The notes under the pieces are model-generated. The model was not told where the DNA came from, ran no database searches, and saw only the letters and a program-made list of their open reading frames with translations. DNA of 45,500 nt from Mycobacteriaceae bacterium (lineage in GTDB: Bacteria > Pseudomonadota > Gammaproteobacteria > Burkholderiales > Burkholderiaceae_D): contig CAJCHO010000055.1 in NCBI GenBank assembly GCA_903970145.1, positions 1 to 45,500 of the forward strand. Reading direction: 5' to 3'. The number at the start of each line of letters is the position of its first letter. The first letter of the stretch is position 1. The position numbers were made by a program, and so were the translations under genes. Shown in pieces: positions 35,313-43,648 of this stretch.

Positions 35313-36595
35313 CTGACAAGAACGCAATCCTGTTTGAGCGCGCCCAGCGCACCACGCCTGGCGGGGTCAATTCCCCGGTACGGGCATTTCGCCAGGTCGG
35401 TGGCACGCCGCGCTTTATCGAGCGCGCCGAGGGCGCCCACATGTGGGACGCCAATGGCGGCCGTTACATCGACTACATCAACAGCTGGGGCCCGACCATC
35501 GTCGGGCATGCCCATCCTGAGGTGGTGGCAGCGGTGCAGGCTGCCTGCGCGACCGGATTGTCCTTTGGCGCGCCGACCGAGGCGGAAATCGAGATGGCAG
35601 AAGAGATCACGCGCCTGATGCCTTCGATCGAAGAGGTACGGCTGGTCAGTTCCGGGACCGAGGCATCGATGAGCGCGATCCGACTTGCGCGCGGTGCCAC
35701 TGGTCGCGCCAAGATCATCAAATTCGATGGCTGCTATCACGGCCACGCCGACAGCCTGCTGGTCAAGGCGGGATCTGGTCTATTGACCTTCAATACTCCG
35801 AGCTCGGCGGGCGTGCCCAAGGAGATTACTGCTCACACCATCGTGCTCGATTTCAACGCGCCCGATCAACTTGAGCGCGCCTTTGAGACCCATGGCGCTG
35901 CCATCGCCTGCGTCATCGTCGAGCCCGTGGCCGGCAACATGAATCTGGTTAAGCCGACTCCCGAGTTTCTGTCGACCATGCGCCGATTGTGCAGCGCACA
36001 CGGCGCGCTTCTGATTTTTGATGAAGTGATGTGCGGCTTTCGGGTCGCATTAGGGGGCGCGCAAGCCCTCTATGGCATCACGCCCGATCTGACTGTGCTC
36101 GGCAAGGTAATTGGCGGAGGCATGCCGCTGGCTGCCTTTGGCGGCCGCCGCGAAATCATGCAGCACCTCTCGCCAATAGGTGCGGTCTACCAGGCGGGAA
36201 CCCTGTCGGGCAATCCCGTGGCTGTTGCCGCAGGTCTGGCGACCTTGAGAATCATCGAACGGCCGGGCTTTTATGAAAATCTTGGCAGCGCCACCGCAAG
36301 ACTGGCACAGGGTCTGGAAGCCGAAGCGCGAGCCGCCGGCGTCGAATTCTGCGCCGACAGCATCGGTGGCATGTTCGGGTTCTATTTTTGTGCGAATCGA
36401 CCGCTGCGGGTGGCAGACGTGGCGGCGAGCGACATCGAGCGTTTCAAGCGCTTTTTCCACCTGATGCTCGCCCGCGGAATCTATCTCGCCCCATCGGCCT
36501 ACGAGGCGGGATTCGTCAGCGCGGCCCACGATGCGGCATGTATCGACGAAACCCTCGTCGCCGCGCGTGCCGCCTTCGCACAACTTGCTCATTGA
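35309..36595 (+). CDS. hemL: Glutamate-1-semialdehyde 2,1-aminomutase
   Basis: It makes 5-aminolevulinate from glutamate 1-semialdehyde in the C5 tetrapyrrole pathway. The 428-residue fold-type I PLP enzyme starts [27 protein letters not shown], a typical HemL N-terminus. [20 protein letters not shown] binds cofactor phosphate, [14 protein letters not shown] has the PLP-ring Asp, and the Schiff-base lysine is Lys266 in [17 protein letters not shown]. Length is normal. Its ATG overlaps the thiE stop, an arrangement common in betaproteobacteria. Confidence 0.97.
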   Translation: MTDKNAILFERAQRTTPGGVNSPVRAFRQVGGTPRFIERAEGAHMWDANGGRYIDYINSWGPTIVGHAHPEVVAAVQAACATGLSFGAPTEAEIEMAEEITRLMPSIEEVRLVSSGTEASMSAIRLARGATGRAKIIKFDGCYHGHADSLLVKAGSGLLTFNTPSSAGVPKEITAHTIVLDFNAPDQLERAFETHGAAIACVIVEPVAGNMNLVKPTPEFLSTMRRLCSAHGALLIFDEVMCGFRVALGGAQALYGITPDLTVLGKVIGGGMPLAAFGGRREIMQHLSPIGAVYQAGTLSGNPVAVAAGLATLRIIERPGFYENLGSATARLAQGLEAEARAAGVEFCADSIGGMFGFYFCANRPLRVADVAASDIERFKRFFHLMLARGIYLAPSAYEAGFVSAAHDAACIDETLVAARAAFAQLAH

Positions 36596-36704
36596 TTTAG
36601 GCGCGCCCTCGCGCTGTCACGCGCTCGCCACGAAAATTGCGCGGCGCTGTCACGAGTCCCGTCTATGCTCGTGCGTCCGTAGCGCATCACCGACTGCCCC
36701 TTCC

Positions 36705-37010
36705 ATGTCCCCCCGTCCCGAAGATGAACGTCTTGTCGCCGTCTTGCGGACAGCGCTTGGCACCCCGAGCTCGGATCGGCGCATAATTCGCACCATGAGG
36801 CCGGTCGGACATTTCATCGACTGGCTCGATGAGCCCGATCTGGTGCTGGATGCCGATGAGGGCATGCTCTATATCTGGAAACCGGTACGCCTCGCAGCCG
36901 GTAGCCCACCCGGAGCGCTTGCCATCATCGACTGCGGCAACTTTCGTGGCGTACTTTTGGGGAATAGCCAGCACAGCGAAGCGGTCCGCGCGGCGCTGAT
37001 GTCGTCGTAG
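36705..37010 (+). CDS. Unrecognised small protein between hemL and dsbC
   Basis: I do not recognise this protein. I placed the start at ATG 36705 (MSPRPEDERLVAVLRTALG), giving 101 residues; an internal ATG at 36795 (MRPVGHFIDWLDEPD) would leave 71. The reading frame opens further upstream inside hemL, but that part looks non-coding. The C-terminal two thirds have alternating hydrophobic strands (DLVLDADEGMLYIWKP, ALAIIDCGNFRGVLLG) and one cysteine near residue 76; there is no signal peptide or membrane helix. It is 109 bases after hemL and 53 bases before dsbC. The best reason to think it real is its balanced composition, including acidic residues, and the absence of a better frame. Confidence 0.55.
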   Translation: MSPRPEDERLVAVLRTALGTPSSDRRIIRTMRPVGHFIDWLDEPDLVLDADEGMLYIWKPVRLAAGSPPGALAIIDCGNFRGVLLGNSQHSEAVRAALMSS

Positions 37011-37011
37011 A

Positions 37012-37039
37012 TTGAAGGCGGTCCCGGATACCCTGTACT
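37012..37039 (+). promoter_or_regulatory. Weak candidate promoter before dsbC
   Basis: TTGAAG at 37012-37017 and TGTACT at 37034-37039 are 16 bases apart, each matching four of six consensus positions. A transcript starting here would have a leader of about 17-20 bases before the dsbC ATG. The match is modest. Confidence 0.25.
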
Positions 37040-37063
37040 GTTTACTACATCAAGCGAACTTCC

Positions 37064-37840
37064 ATGTCCTTGCTTTCCCGCGCAACAACCCTCGCCTGCT
37101 TTTGCATCTTGCTGTCAGCCAGTGCCACCATGGCCGAGCCCGTCTCGGACCAGGCAAGCGCTCCGGCTACACAGACTCCTGCGGGCATCAAACCAGAATA
37201 TGCCGCCGTGTTCGCGACCCTTACCGAACGCTTCCCGGAATACCCGGTCGACAAGATCATCCCGAGTCCAATAGCGGGCCTGCTCGAGGTGGACTCCGGT
37301 CATCACGTCTTCTACGTCGATCCGAGCGGCAAGTACGTGCTCAACGGGCATGTTTTCGATCTCGTGGCCCGCGAGGACATTACCAAGGCGCGCATGGAGG
37401 ATCTGTCGCGGGTGGATCCCAAGGAATTGCCGATCGCCGACGCCTTTGACATCGTGCGTGGCAATGGCAAGCGCCAGGTCTATATATTCTCGGATCCCGA
37501 CTGCCCCTACTGTCGCAAACTCGAGCAGCAGATCCCGAGCGTCTCCGATGTCACGATCCACGTATTTCTGTATCCGCTGACGTCTTTGCATCCTAATGCA
37601 TACGATCATGCCCTGGGAGTCTGGTGCTCCAAGGATCGCCAGAAGAGCTGGTCCAACGAGATGCTCAAGGGTGTCGACCCCGCCGCAGCCAAATGTGACA
37701 ACCCGCTGGAGCGCAATCTTGCCCTGGGAGAAAAGCTCGGCGTAAACGCCACGCCGACTATGGTTTTCGCGGACGGGCGCATGCACGCAGGGGTCGTTTC
37801 GGCTACCGAATTCGAGCGCCTGCTCAACGGCTCGAACTAA
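37064..37840 (+). CDS. dsbC: Periplasmic thiol:disulfide isomerase (DsbC/DsbG-like)
   Basis: A 258-residue exported protein that reshuffles wrong disulfides in periplasmic proteins. A signal peptide spans about residues 1-24 (hydrophobic core ACFCILLSASATMA, cleavage near MA-EP). The N-terminal dimerisation domain (RFPEYPVDKIIPSPIAGLLEV) is followed by a thioredoxin fold with IFSDPDCPYCRKLE; the active site is Cys147-Pro-Tyr-Cys150. The cis-Pro loop is VNATPTMVF. Two further cysteines (in GVWCSKDR and AAKCDNP) match the structural disulfide of DsbC. It lies 130 bases upstream of the secretion operon, and its activity could help fold secreted substrates, although that is inference. Confidence 0.93.
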   Translation: MSLLSRATTLACFCILLSASATMAEPVSDQASAPATQTPAGIKPEYAAVFATLTERFPEYPVDKIIPSPIAGLLEVDSGHHVFYVDPSGKYVLNGHVFDLVAREDITKARMEDLSRVDPKELPIADAFDIVRGNGKRQVYIFSDPDCPYCRKLEQQIPSVSDVTIHVFLYPLTSLHPNAYDHALGVWCSKDRQKSWSNEMLKGVDPAAAKCDNPLERNLALGEKLGVNATPTMVFADGRMHAGVVSATEFERLLNGSN

Positions 37841-37859
37841 GTAAGCTAGCAATTCAAGG

Positions 37860-37903
37860 GCATGCGTTAAGCACGCATGCTCGCGACATGCAATGCGTCG
37901 CGA
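37860..37903. terminator. Tandem hairpins downstream of dsbC
   Basis: Two perfect inverted repeats lie back to back: GCATGCGT/ACGCATGC (37860-37880, 5-base loop TAAGC) and TCGCGAC/GTCGCGA (37881-37903, 9-base loop ATGCAATGC). They start 19 bases after the dsbC stop and precede the gspG ATG by 67 bases. No T-run follows either, so they may stabilise RNA ends or serve as an operator instead of terminating on their own. Confidence 0.45.
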
Positions 37904-37970
37904 CGGGTCATAGACCTGTCACAGTGACTGCGCATACTCGTCAGTCCTGCAGCGCCTCCCCGACGTTTCT

Positions 37971-38384
37971 ATGCCGACCACACGCCAGCGTGGCTTCACG
38001 CTTCTCGAGCTTCTCGTTGTAATGGTCATCATTGGCCTTCTGGCAGCCTACGTCGGACCCAAGTATTTCGCCCAGATCGGCAAATCCGAAATAAAGACTG
38101 CCAAGGCACAGATAGTCGGCCTCGAGAAGGCTCTCGACCAATATCGGCTCGACACCGGTCATTACCCGAGCACCGAGCAGGGACTCACCGCACTGGTAAC
38201 GCGGCCGGCTACCGAACCCAAGTGGGATGGGCCCTATCTCACCAAGGCCGTCCCCAACGACCCCTGGGGTAATCCGTATATCTACAAGTCACCGGGCGAC
38301 CACGGCGAGGTCGACCTGATCTCGTACGGTCGGGACGGCCGTCTCGGCGGGGACGGCCCGGATGCGGACATCACCAACTGGTGA
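37971..38384 (+). CDS. gspG: Type II secretion major pseudopilin GspG
   Basis: The main subunit of the periplasmic pseudopilus. The 137-residue protein has a short leader MPTTRQRG followed by FTLLELLVVMVIIGLLA, so prepilin peptidase should cut after Gly8 and leave Glu at mature position 5. The C-terminal domain has the GspG-specific RLDTGHYPSTEQGLTALVTRP and WDGPYL segment and a Ca-binding loop (LISYGRDGRLGGDGPDADI), as seen in characterised GspG. Its stop overlaps the GTG of the gspF frame (GTGA), or lies 11 bases before the gspF ATG. Confidence 0.96.
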   Translation: MPTTRQRGFTLLELLVVMVIIGLLAAYVGPKYFAQIGKSEIKTAKAQIVGLEKALDQYRLDTGHYPSTEQGLTALVTRPATEPKWDGPYLTKAVPNDPWGNPYIYKSPGDHGEVDLISYGRDGRLGGDGPDADITNW

Positions 38385-38395
38385 CGCTCGACTCC

Positions 38396-39580
38396 ATGCA
38401 ATTCACCGTTTCAGGCATCCGCCAATCGACCGCTGCGCGTCTGGTAGTCCATGCCGTCGATATACCTGCCGCGCGGCTGCAGGCCGAAGCGCAAGGGATC
38501 TCGGTCATTTCGGTTCGCGCGCAACCGTTTGCTGCGCTGTCGCTGCGCGGCAAGTCGCGCTTTCCACTGATGCAATTCAATCAGGGCTTGCACACCCTGC
38601 TCTCCGCGGGCCTGTCGCTTGTCGAAGGCATCGAGGCGCTCGCCGAGCGCGAGGTGCGCGCCGACGTGCGCGCGGTTCTGCAGACGCTGCTTGCCAAGCT
38701 CTATGAGGGTGCGTCGCTGTCCGCAGGACTTGCCGCCCAAGCGGAGGTGTTTCCACCGCTTTATGTGGCGACCATTCGCGCCAATGAAACAACCGGCGCG
38801 CTGGTGGAAGCCATCGAGCGCTTCATCCAGTATCGCGCGCAGATCGACATCGTCAGAAAGCGCGTCGTCTCGGCTGCCATCTATCCGGCGCTGATCCTCG
38901 CCGTTGGCGGCCTTGTCATCCTTTTTCTGATGCTCTACGTCGTGCCGCGCTTCTCGCAGGTATTCGATGATCTGGGTGACAAGATCCCCGCCATGTCGCG
39001 CGTTTTGCTTGATTGGGGCCACGTGGTGCACGACCATGCAGGGACCGTCATCCTGGTTTGCGCGGCACTTCCGGCTCTCGCCGCGTGGATGTTTACGCGC
39101 GACGCCGTGCGCGCCAGTCTTGGTCGCACCATTACGCGCATCCCGCGCGTCGGTGAATTCGTGCGCGTCTACCAGCTCGCGCGCTTTTACCGCACGCTCG
39201 GCATGCTGCTGCGCGCCGGCATCCCGGCGGTGCCTGCCCTCTCGATGGTCACAGCACTGCTACCGGCCTCACTGCGCAACTCTCTTGAGGACGCGCGCCG
39301 CGATGTGCGCGAGGGACGGGCACTGTCTGCGGCACTCGACGCCCGCGGTCTCGCCACACCGGTGTCGCTGCGCATGATGCGCGTGGGTGAACGAACTGGC
39401 CAGATGGGCGAGATGATGGAGCGCATTGCCACCTTCCATGACGATGAGGTGGCACAGGCTATCGAGTGGTTCATCCGCCTGTTCGAGCCGCTGCTGATGA
39501 TCGTCCTCGGTGGCGTGATCGGCGCAATCGTGCTCCTCATGTATGCGCCGATATTCGAGCTCGCCGGGAGTATCCAGTGA
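38396..39580 (+). CDS. gspF: Type II secretion inner-membrane protein GspF
   Basis: The polytopic platform protein of the secretion machine. I used the ATG at 38396 (MQFTVSGIRQSTAARL), as family members begin with this strand; a GTG at 38381 overlapping the gspG stop would add five residues and matches the GTGA overlap style of this operon. Two homologous GspF repeats are seen, each with a helical bundle (TLLSAGLSLVEGIEALAE; MLLRAGIPAVPALSMVTAL) and hydrophobic helices at about residues 167-188, 217-235 and 367-392. Length of 394 residues is normal. The role is to couple the GspE ATPase to pseudopilus growth. Confidence 0.94.
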   Translation: MQFTVSGIRQSTAARLVVHAVDIPAARLQAEAQGISVISVRAQPFAALSLRGKSRFPLMQFNQGLHTLLSAGLSLVEGIEALAEREVRADVRAVLQTLLAKLYEGASLSAGLAAQAEVFPPLYVATIRANETTGALVEAIERFIQYRAQIDIVRKRVVSAAIYPALILAVGGLVILFLMLYVVPRFSQVFDDLGDKIPAMSRVLLDWGHVVHDHAGTVILVCAALPALAAWMFTRDAVRASLGRTITRIPRVGEFVRVYQLARFYRTLGMLLRAGIPAVPALSMVTALLPASLRNSLEDARRDVREGRALSAALDARGLATPVSLRMMRVGERTGQMGEMMERIATFHDDEVAQAIEWFIRLFEPLLMIVLGGVIGAIVLLMYAPIFELAGSIQ

Positions 39581-41277
39581 ACGCGCCCCTCGATCCGGTC
39601 AGCGCGGCGCCGGTTGCTCACTTCACGGGCGAAGCGATTCGCCGTGCGCGTGCTGCTGCCCTCGCCTCGCGCCGGCCGATCGTCGAGTTGCTTGGTGAGG
39701 AACTGGATCTGTCCGCCGACGCGCTGCTGCGCACCTGCGGCGCCTCCTTTGGCCTGGAAACGCTCTCCATGGCCGACCTGAACCGGATGGAGCCGGCATT
39801 TGACGCCTTGCCCTTCGCGACCGCATCAAGCCGTGAGTGTGTAGCCTTTCATGAAGGCGCCAATCTCGTCATCGCCTTCTGGGATCCGTTTAATGAGGCC
39901 TTGCGCGCCTGGTGTGAAGAGGCGCTGACGCAAGCGCTGGTCTGGAGGCTTGCGCAGCGCGCCGACATCGCCGCCTTCCTGTCGCGTCATGAGGAGTCCC
40001 TGCGCGCACTCGACAGCCTGGGTGCAAACACCGGCGCGGCCCAGGCCGATGCCGCCGTGCTCGAGGACCTGTCGATCCGCTCGATCAGCGAAGACAAGAG
40101 CCCGGTGGTGCGCCTGGTCAATTCAACGCTCTACGACGCCTTAAAAAGTGGTGTGAGCGACATTCACCTCGAATCCCTGCCCAATGGCCTTGCGATCAAG
40201 TACCGCATCGATGGCACGCTCCTGCACATCAACTCGGTCGAAGGCATCGAGACGGCCGAGCAGGTGCTCTCGCGCATCAAGGTGATGGCCGAACTGGATA
40301 TTTCTGAGCGGCGAGTGCCCCAGGATGGGCGCTTTCGCGTGCGCTCCTTCGGTCGCGACATTGATTTTCGCGTCTCCATCATGCCTTGCATCCATGGCGA
40401 AGACGCGGTGCTGCGAATTCTAGACAAGCAGGGCCTGGCCAACGAGCTGACCGGTCTGCGCCTGGATGTGCTTGGCTTTGAGCCCGACATTCTGGCGACC
40501 TTTCGGCGCCTCTCGCGTGAGCCCTACGGGCTCTTGCTGGTGACTGGGCCAACCGGCAGTGGCAAGACGACCAGTCTTTACGCTGCCATCACCGAGATCA
40601 ATAACGGGCACGACAAGATCATCACTATCGAAGATCCGGTCGAGTACCAACTCGCTGGAGTGTTGCAGATTCCCGTCAATGAGAAAAAGGGGCTGACCTT
40701 TGCGCGTGGCCTGCGCTCGGTATTGCGTCATGACCCGGATCGCATCATGGTGGGAGAAATTCGCGACCCCGAAACCGCCCAGATCGCGGTGCAGGCAGCG
40801 CTCACCGGGCACCTCGTTTTCTCGACGGTGCACGCCAATAACGTGTTCGACGTGATCGGCCGATTCACCCATATGAACGTCGATCCCTACGCATTTGTAT
40901 CGGCGTTGAACGGCGTGCTGGCGCAGCGCCTGGTGCGCATCAATTGTCCGCATTGCAGCGAACCGGCCAGCTTTGACGAACAGGCGCTACGCGATTCCGG
41001 GGTCGATGGCGAGCGCTCACAAGGCGCCACCTATCGCGCCGGCAAGGGCTGCGGTAAGTGCCGTGGCACCGGCTTTAAGGGTCGCCGTGCGGTAGGCGAG
41101 CTCTTGGTACTGACTGACGAGTTGCGCGAGATGATCGTCGCACGCGAACCGGTGCGAAAGCTCAAGGATGCCGCGCGGCGAGGCGGAACACGCCTGTTGC
41201 GCGATGGTGCCATCGATCTTATGTTGCGCGGACAGACGACGCTCGCCGAGGTAAACCGTGTCACTCTGGTCTCGTGA
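39577..41277 (+). CDS. gspE: Type II secretion ATPase GspE
   Basis: The cytoplasmic hexameric ATPase driving pseudopilus assembly. The GTG at 39577 overlaps the gspF stop as GTGA and gives 566 residues; the longer ORF reading lies inside gspF. Walker A is GPTGSGKT (324-331), the Asp box is IITIEDPVEYQ, Walker B is RIMVGEIRDPETA, and the His box follows as LVFSTVHANN. The C-terminal zinc module has CPHC and CGKC pairs around residues 457-492 with the sequence GKGCGKCRGTGFKGR. The N-terminal 120 residues form a shorter GspE-N1 type domain. Confidence 0.96.
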   Translation: MNAPLDPVSAAPVAHFTGEAIRRARAAALASRRPIVELLGEELDLSADALLRTCGASFGLETLSMADLNRMEPAFDALPFATASSRECVAFHEGANLVIAFWDPFNEALRAWCEEALTQALVWRLAQRADIAAFLSRHEESLRALDSLGANTGAAQADAAVLEDLSIRSISEDKSPVVRLVNSTLYDALKSGVSDIHLESLPNGLAIKYRIDGTLLHINSVEGIETAEQVLSRIKVMAELDISERRVPQDGRFRVRSFGRDIDFRVSIMPCIHGEDAVLRILDKQGLANELTGLRLDVLGFEPDILATFRRLSREPYGLLLVTGPTGSGKTTSLYAAITEINNGHDKIITIEDPVEYQLAGVLQIPVNEKKGLTFARGLRSVLRHDPDRIMVGEIRDPETAQIAVQAALTGHLVFSTVHANNVFDVIGRFTHMNVDPYAFVSALNGVLAQRLVRINCPHCSEPASFDEQALRDSGVDGERSQGATYRAGKGCGKCRGTGFKGRRAVGELLVLTDELREMIVAREPVRKLKDAARRGGTRLLRDGAIDLMLRGQTTLAEVNRVTLVS

Positions 41278-42064
41278 TTCCTTGAGGGTCTTGCTTGGCG
41301 CCACCCGCGCGGTGTTCTCGCGCGTCGGATCCAGTGCGAGCACCTGGCATTGTGCCGTGACAGCGCCGGCAAGCGAAGAGTCCGTCTGGCAGGGCGCACT
41401 CGACGCGTTCTCGATGGGAATTGCCAGCCCCGAGGCCGCCGGCGCACGCACGGTCGAAGTCTATTTCGAGTCTGATCTCCTGCGCTTTCGGGTCGTGCCC
41501 TGGCAGGCCGATTTCGCGACGCTTGCAAGCCGACGCGAGTACGTGGCGCACTGCTTTTTCGAGATATACGGCGAGCCTGCCCGCACCTGGCGAATCGAGG
41601 AAGCCAATGGTCGCTATGGCCACGCAAGCCTTGCAGCGGCCACCGAGGCCGCCTTTCTCGAGGCGCTCGCTGGCGCCTGTGCCGGCCGTGGCATGCGCCT
41701 TGGCGCGGCCCAGCCAGCTCTCGCTGCAGCCTTTAGCGCCAACCTGGCCGAGTTCGGCGCGGACCCTTTCTGGTTCGTACTGTTCGAGATGCAGCGCATG
41801 ACCATGCTGCTGGTCAGTGACGGGGCGCCCGTCACCGTACGCAGCGCGGCCCGCGTGGACGCGCAACTATCCGAGCTGCTCGAGCGCGAGTGGCATCTGC
41901 TTGGCATGCCCGATGAGCCAGGAGCGGTGTATTGCTGCGAATTCACCTCAGCCGGCAGAACTGTGCCGACTTTGGCTTCCTGGCACACCCGACAAGTGGG
42001 ACCCGGCAAACTACTGCGCGAATTCCTTGCGCACTCGCGCGTCGTGGCGGTGGCCGCCACATGA
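41258..42064 (+). CDS. PilM/GspL-cytoplasmic-domain-like protein
   Basis: A 268-residue protein that by position fills the slot of PilM or of the cytoplasmic part of GspL, which links the GspE ATPase to the inner-membrane ring. It begins at GTG 41258 with a 20-base overlap into gspE (SLWSRDSLRVLLGATRAVFSRVGSS) and looks like an actin-like fold: short hydrophobic strands, an AFSANLAEFGADPFWFVLFEMQRM segment, and no transmembrane helix. Assignment rests mainly on order (GspE then four small genes then GspD); sequence similarity by eye is low. The next gene starts in an ATGA overlap. Confidence 0.6.
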   Translation: MSLWSRDSLRVLLGATRAVFSRVGSSASTWHCAVTAPASEESVWQGALDAFSMGIASPEAAGARTVEVYFESDLLRFRVVPWQADFATLASRREYVAHCFFEIYGEPARTWRIEEANGRYGHASLAAATEAAFLEALAGACAGRGMRLGAAQPALAAAFSANLAEFGADPFWFVLFEMQRMTMLLVSDGAPVTVRSAARVDAQLSELLEREWHLLGMPDEPGAVYCCEFTSAGRTVPTLASWHTRQVGPGKLLREFLAHSRVVAVAAT

Positions 42065-42588
42065 AACCTGTCGCCCTGTCCCTCGACTTCCATGCGCAAG
42101 CGCGCTCGCGCTGGCTCGGTGCGACGCTGCTTGGGCTCGCAATACTGGTGACGCTCGCTACCCTCGAATTCAAGTCAAATAGCGACGCACAGTTGCAGCA
42201 GGTGCAGGACGATCTGCGCAGGCTCGACCGTGCCGCCCACCCGGATGCAACGCGCGCTCGCGCGAGCGATCCTGCCCGCGATCGGGCGCTGGTGCGCGCC
42301 AACAAGGTGCTCGATACGCTCACGCTCCCGTGGGAGGACTTGTTCTCGATGTTCGAAGGTGCCGGGTCCAATGGCCTCGGCCTACTGGGAATCGTGCCGG
42401 ATCCAGGCAGCCATACCGTGCGCATTTCCGGCGAAGCCAAGTCTCTTGACGAGGTGATCTCTTATGTTGCGCGCCTGTCCAATCAGCCGCTCTTAAACCA
42501 GGTGCACCTGAGTTCCTATTCGACCGTGACGCGCGATGGTGTTCCGGCAATCGAATTTCTCATTACCGCCCAATGGACCAATTCCTAG
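42061..42588 (+). CDS. PilN/GspL-C-like inner membrane assembly protein
   Basis: A 175-residue bitopic protein: short cytoplasmic tail, one transmembrane helix at about residues 20-38 (WLGATLLGLAILVTLATLEF), then a coiled-coil segment (DAQLQQVQDDLRRLDRAA) and a ferredoxin-like periplasmic domain ending in VHLSSYSTVTRDGVPAIEFLITAQW. This layout is that of PilN, the bitopic partner of PilM. ATG at 42061 overlaps the preceding stop; an upstream ATG at 41932 lies in the previous gene. It overlaps the next gene by 16 bases. Confidence 0.7.
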   Translation: MKPVALSLDFHAQARSRWLGATLLGLAILVTLATLEFKSNSDAQLQQVQDDLRRLDRAAHPDATRARASDPARDRALVRANKVLDTLTLPWEDLFSMFEGAGSNGLGLLGIVPDPGSHTVRISGEAKSLDEVISYVARLSNQPLLNQVHLSSYSTVTRDGVPAIEFLITAQWTNS

Positions 42589-43148
42589 GCGCACTGCGTT
42601 GGCGGGCCGAGCTCGCGTTGCGCAGGCTGGGTGCGACCGGCCTTGCTGCCTGCGTCATCCTTGTTGGCTGTATGGCCTTGACTGCGCTGAACGTCCTTCC
42701 GGAGCGCGCCCAGCGCAGCGAGCTGCTGACTTCACTCGCGGATTTGCGAGCCCGACAGGCATCGCCGCAAAGCGCTGACGCGGCGAGCGCCGCAGATCCT
42801 GGCGCGCAGCTGGCGCGCTTTTACGCCATGTTGCCCGGCGAGCGCGAGATACCCGGTGTCTTGTCTCGCTTGGTCGAGATCGGTAGCAGGCAGGGACTGA
42901 CCATGCCCGAAGGGGAGTTCAAGATGATTGGCGACGACCAGGGACCAGTCGTGCGCTACCAGATCGTTCTGCCCTTCAAGGCCGAGTATCGTCAGACTCG
43001 CGAATTCGTGCGCGCGGCGATGCGCGCCTTCCCCACACTCGCCCTCGAGGAAGTGAGCTACCGACGCGACAGCCCGGGTGACAATGTCCTTGAGTGCCGT
43101 TTACAAATGGCGCTTTACCTGAACGCCGCCTATCCGGTGAGGCCATGA
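42573..43148 (+). CDS. PilO/GspM-like inner membrane assembly protein
   Basis: A 191-residue bitopic protein with one transmembrane helix near residues 22-42 (TGLAACVILVGCMALTALNV), a charged helical stretch, and a periplasmic domain with strands such as GPVVRYQIVLPFKAEYRQTREFVRAAM and LALEEVSYRRD that recalls the PilO/GspM ferredoxin-like fold. It follows the PilN-like gene with a 16-base overlap, and its stop overlaps the next start as ATGA. Partner pairing PilN-PilO is expected to make the inner-membrane ring of this system. Confidence 0.7.
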   Translation: MDQFLGALRWRAELALRRLGATGLAACVILVGCMALTALNVLPERAQRSELLTSLADLRARQASPQSADAASAADPGAQLARFYAMLPGEREIPGVLSRLVEIGSRQGLTMPEGEFKMIGDDQGPVVRYQIVLPFKAEYRQTREFVRAAMRAFPTLALEEVSYRRDSPGDNVLECRLQMALYLNAAYPVRP

Positions 43149-43648
43149 AGCTGCCCGTCTCACCCCTTACCCTTTTCATCCTCGCGGTGTGCGCCGGCGT
43201 CGCCGGCTATACCGCCTTGGAGGGTCCGAAGTCCGAGGACGGCGATGCAGGAGTCACACCGGTGGTACGCAATCATGCGGGCGACGAGCGAGCCCCCCTT
43301 GTCGCGGCTCCGACCGGCCTCGCTCTGCGGCTCGAACAGCTCCAGCATCGCGTCACCGGGGCCGACGACGTATCCGATGTATTTGGCGCGACCTCCATGA
43401 AGCCGCCGCCCCCCCCGCCGCCGCCGCCATCGGCTCCCCACGCGCCCCCTTTCTCCTACAGGGTGATGGGCAGCATGCGTGACGAGAGCACGGTCGATAT
43501 TTTTCTGACTGCCAACGACCGCGTATTCGTGGTGCGTAGCGGCGATGTGCTGGACCACACCTATCGGGTGGACAGCATCGACGCGCATCGCATGGTAGTC
43601 ACCTACCTGCCCCTCAAAGAACAACAAACGATTGCACTGGACCGTTGA
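43145..43648 (+). CDS. PilP/GspC-like periplasmic linker with poly-proline tract
   Basis: A 167-residue exported or membrane-anchored protein: an N-terminal hydrophobic helix (LTLFILAVCAGVAGYTAL), a helical region, a run of nine consecutive prolines near residues 100-108 (encoded by a C-rich tract around 43403-43430) and a C-terminal compact domain FSYRVMGSMRDESTVDIFLTANDRVFVVRSGD, the beta-fold seen in PilP and GspC homology-region domains. This protein probably bridges the inner ring to the secretin. Start ATG at 43145 overlaps the previous stop. The poly-proline run is a natural slippage and annotation-error spot. Confidence 0.7.
   Translation: MKLPVSPLTLFILAVCAGVAGYTALEGPKSEDGDAGVTPVVRNHAGDERAPLVAAPTGLALRLEQLQHRVTGADDVSDVFGATSMKPPPPPPPPPSAPHAPPFSYRVMGSMRDESTVDIFLTANDRVFVVRSGDVLDHTYRVDSIDAHRMVVTYLPLKEQQTIALDR

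Noticed and set aside
37918-37928. GTCAC-A-GTGAC palindrome as a standalone regulator site
   Set aside because: Short 5-base arms occur by chance; kept only as part of the repeat cluster finding.
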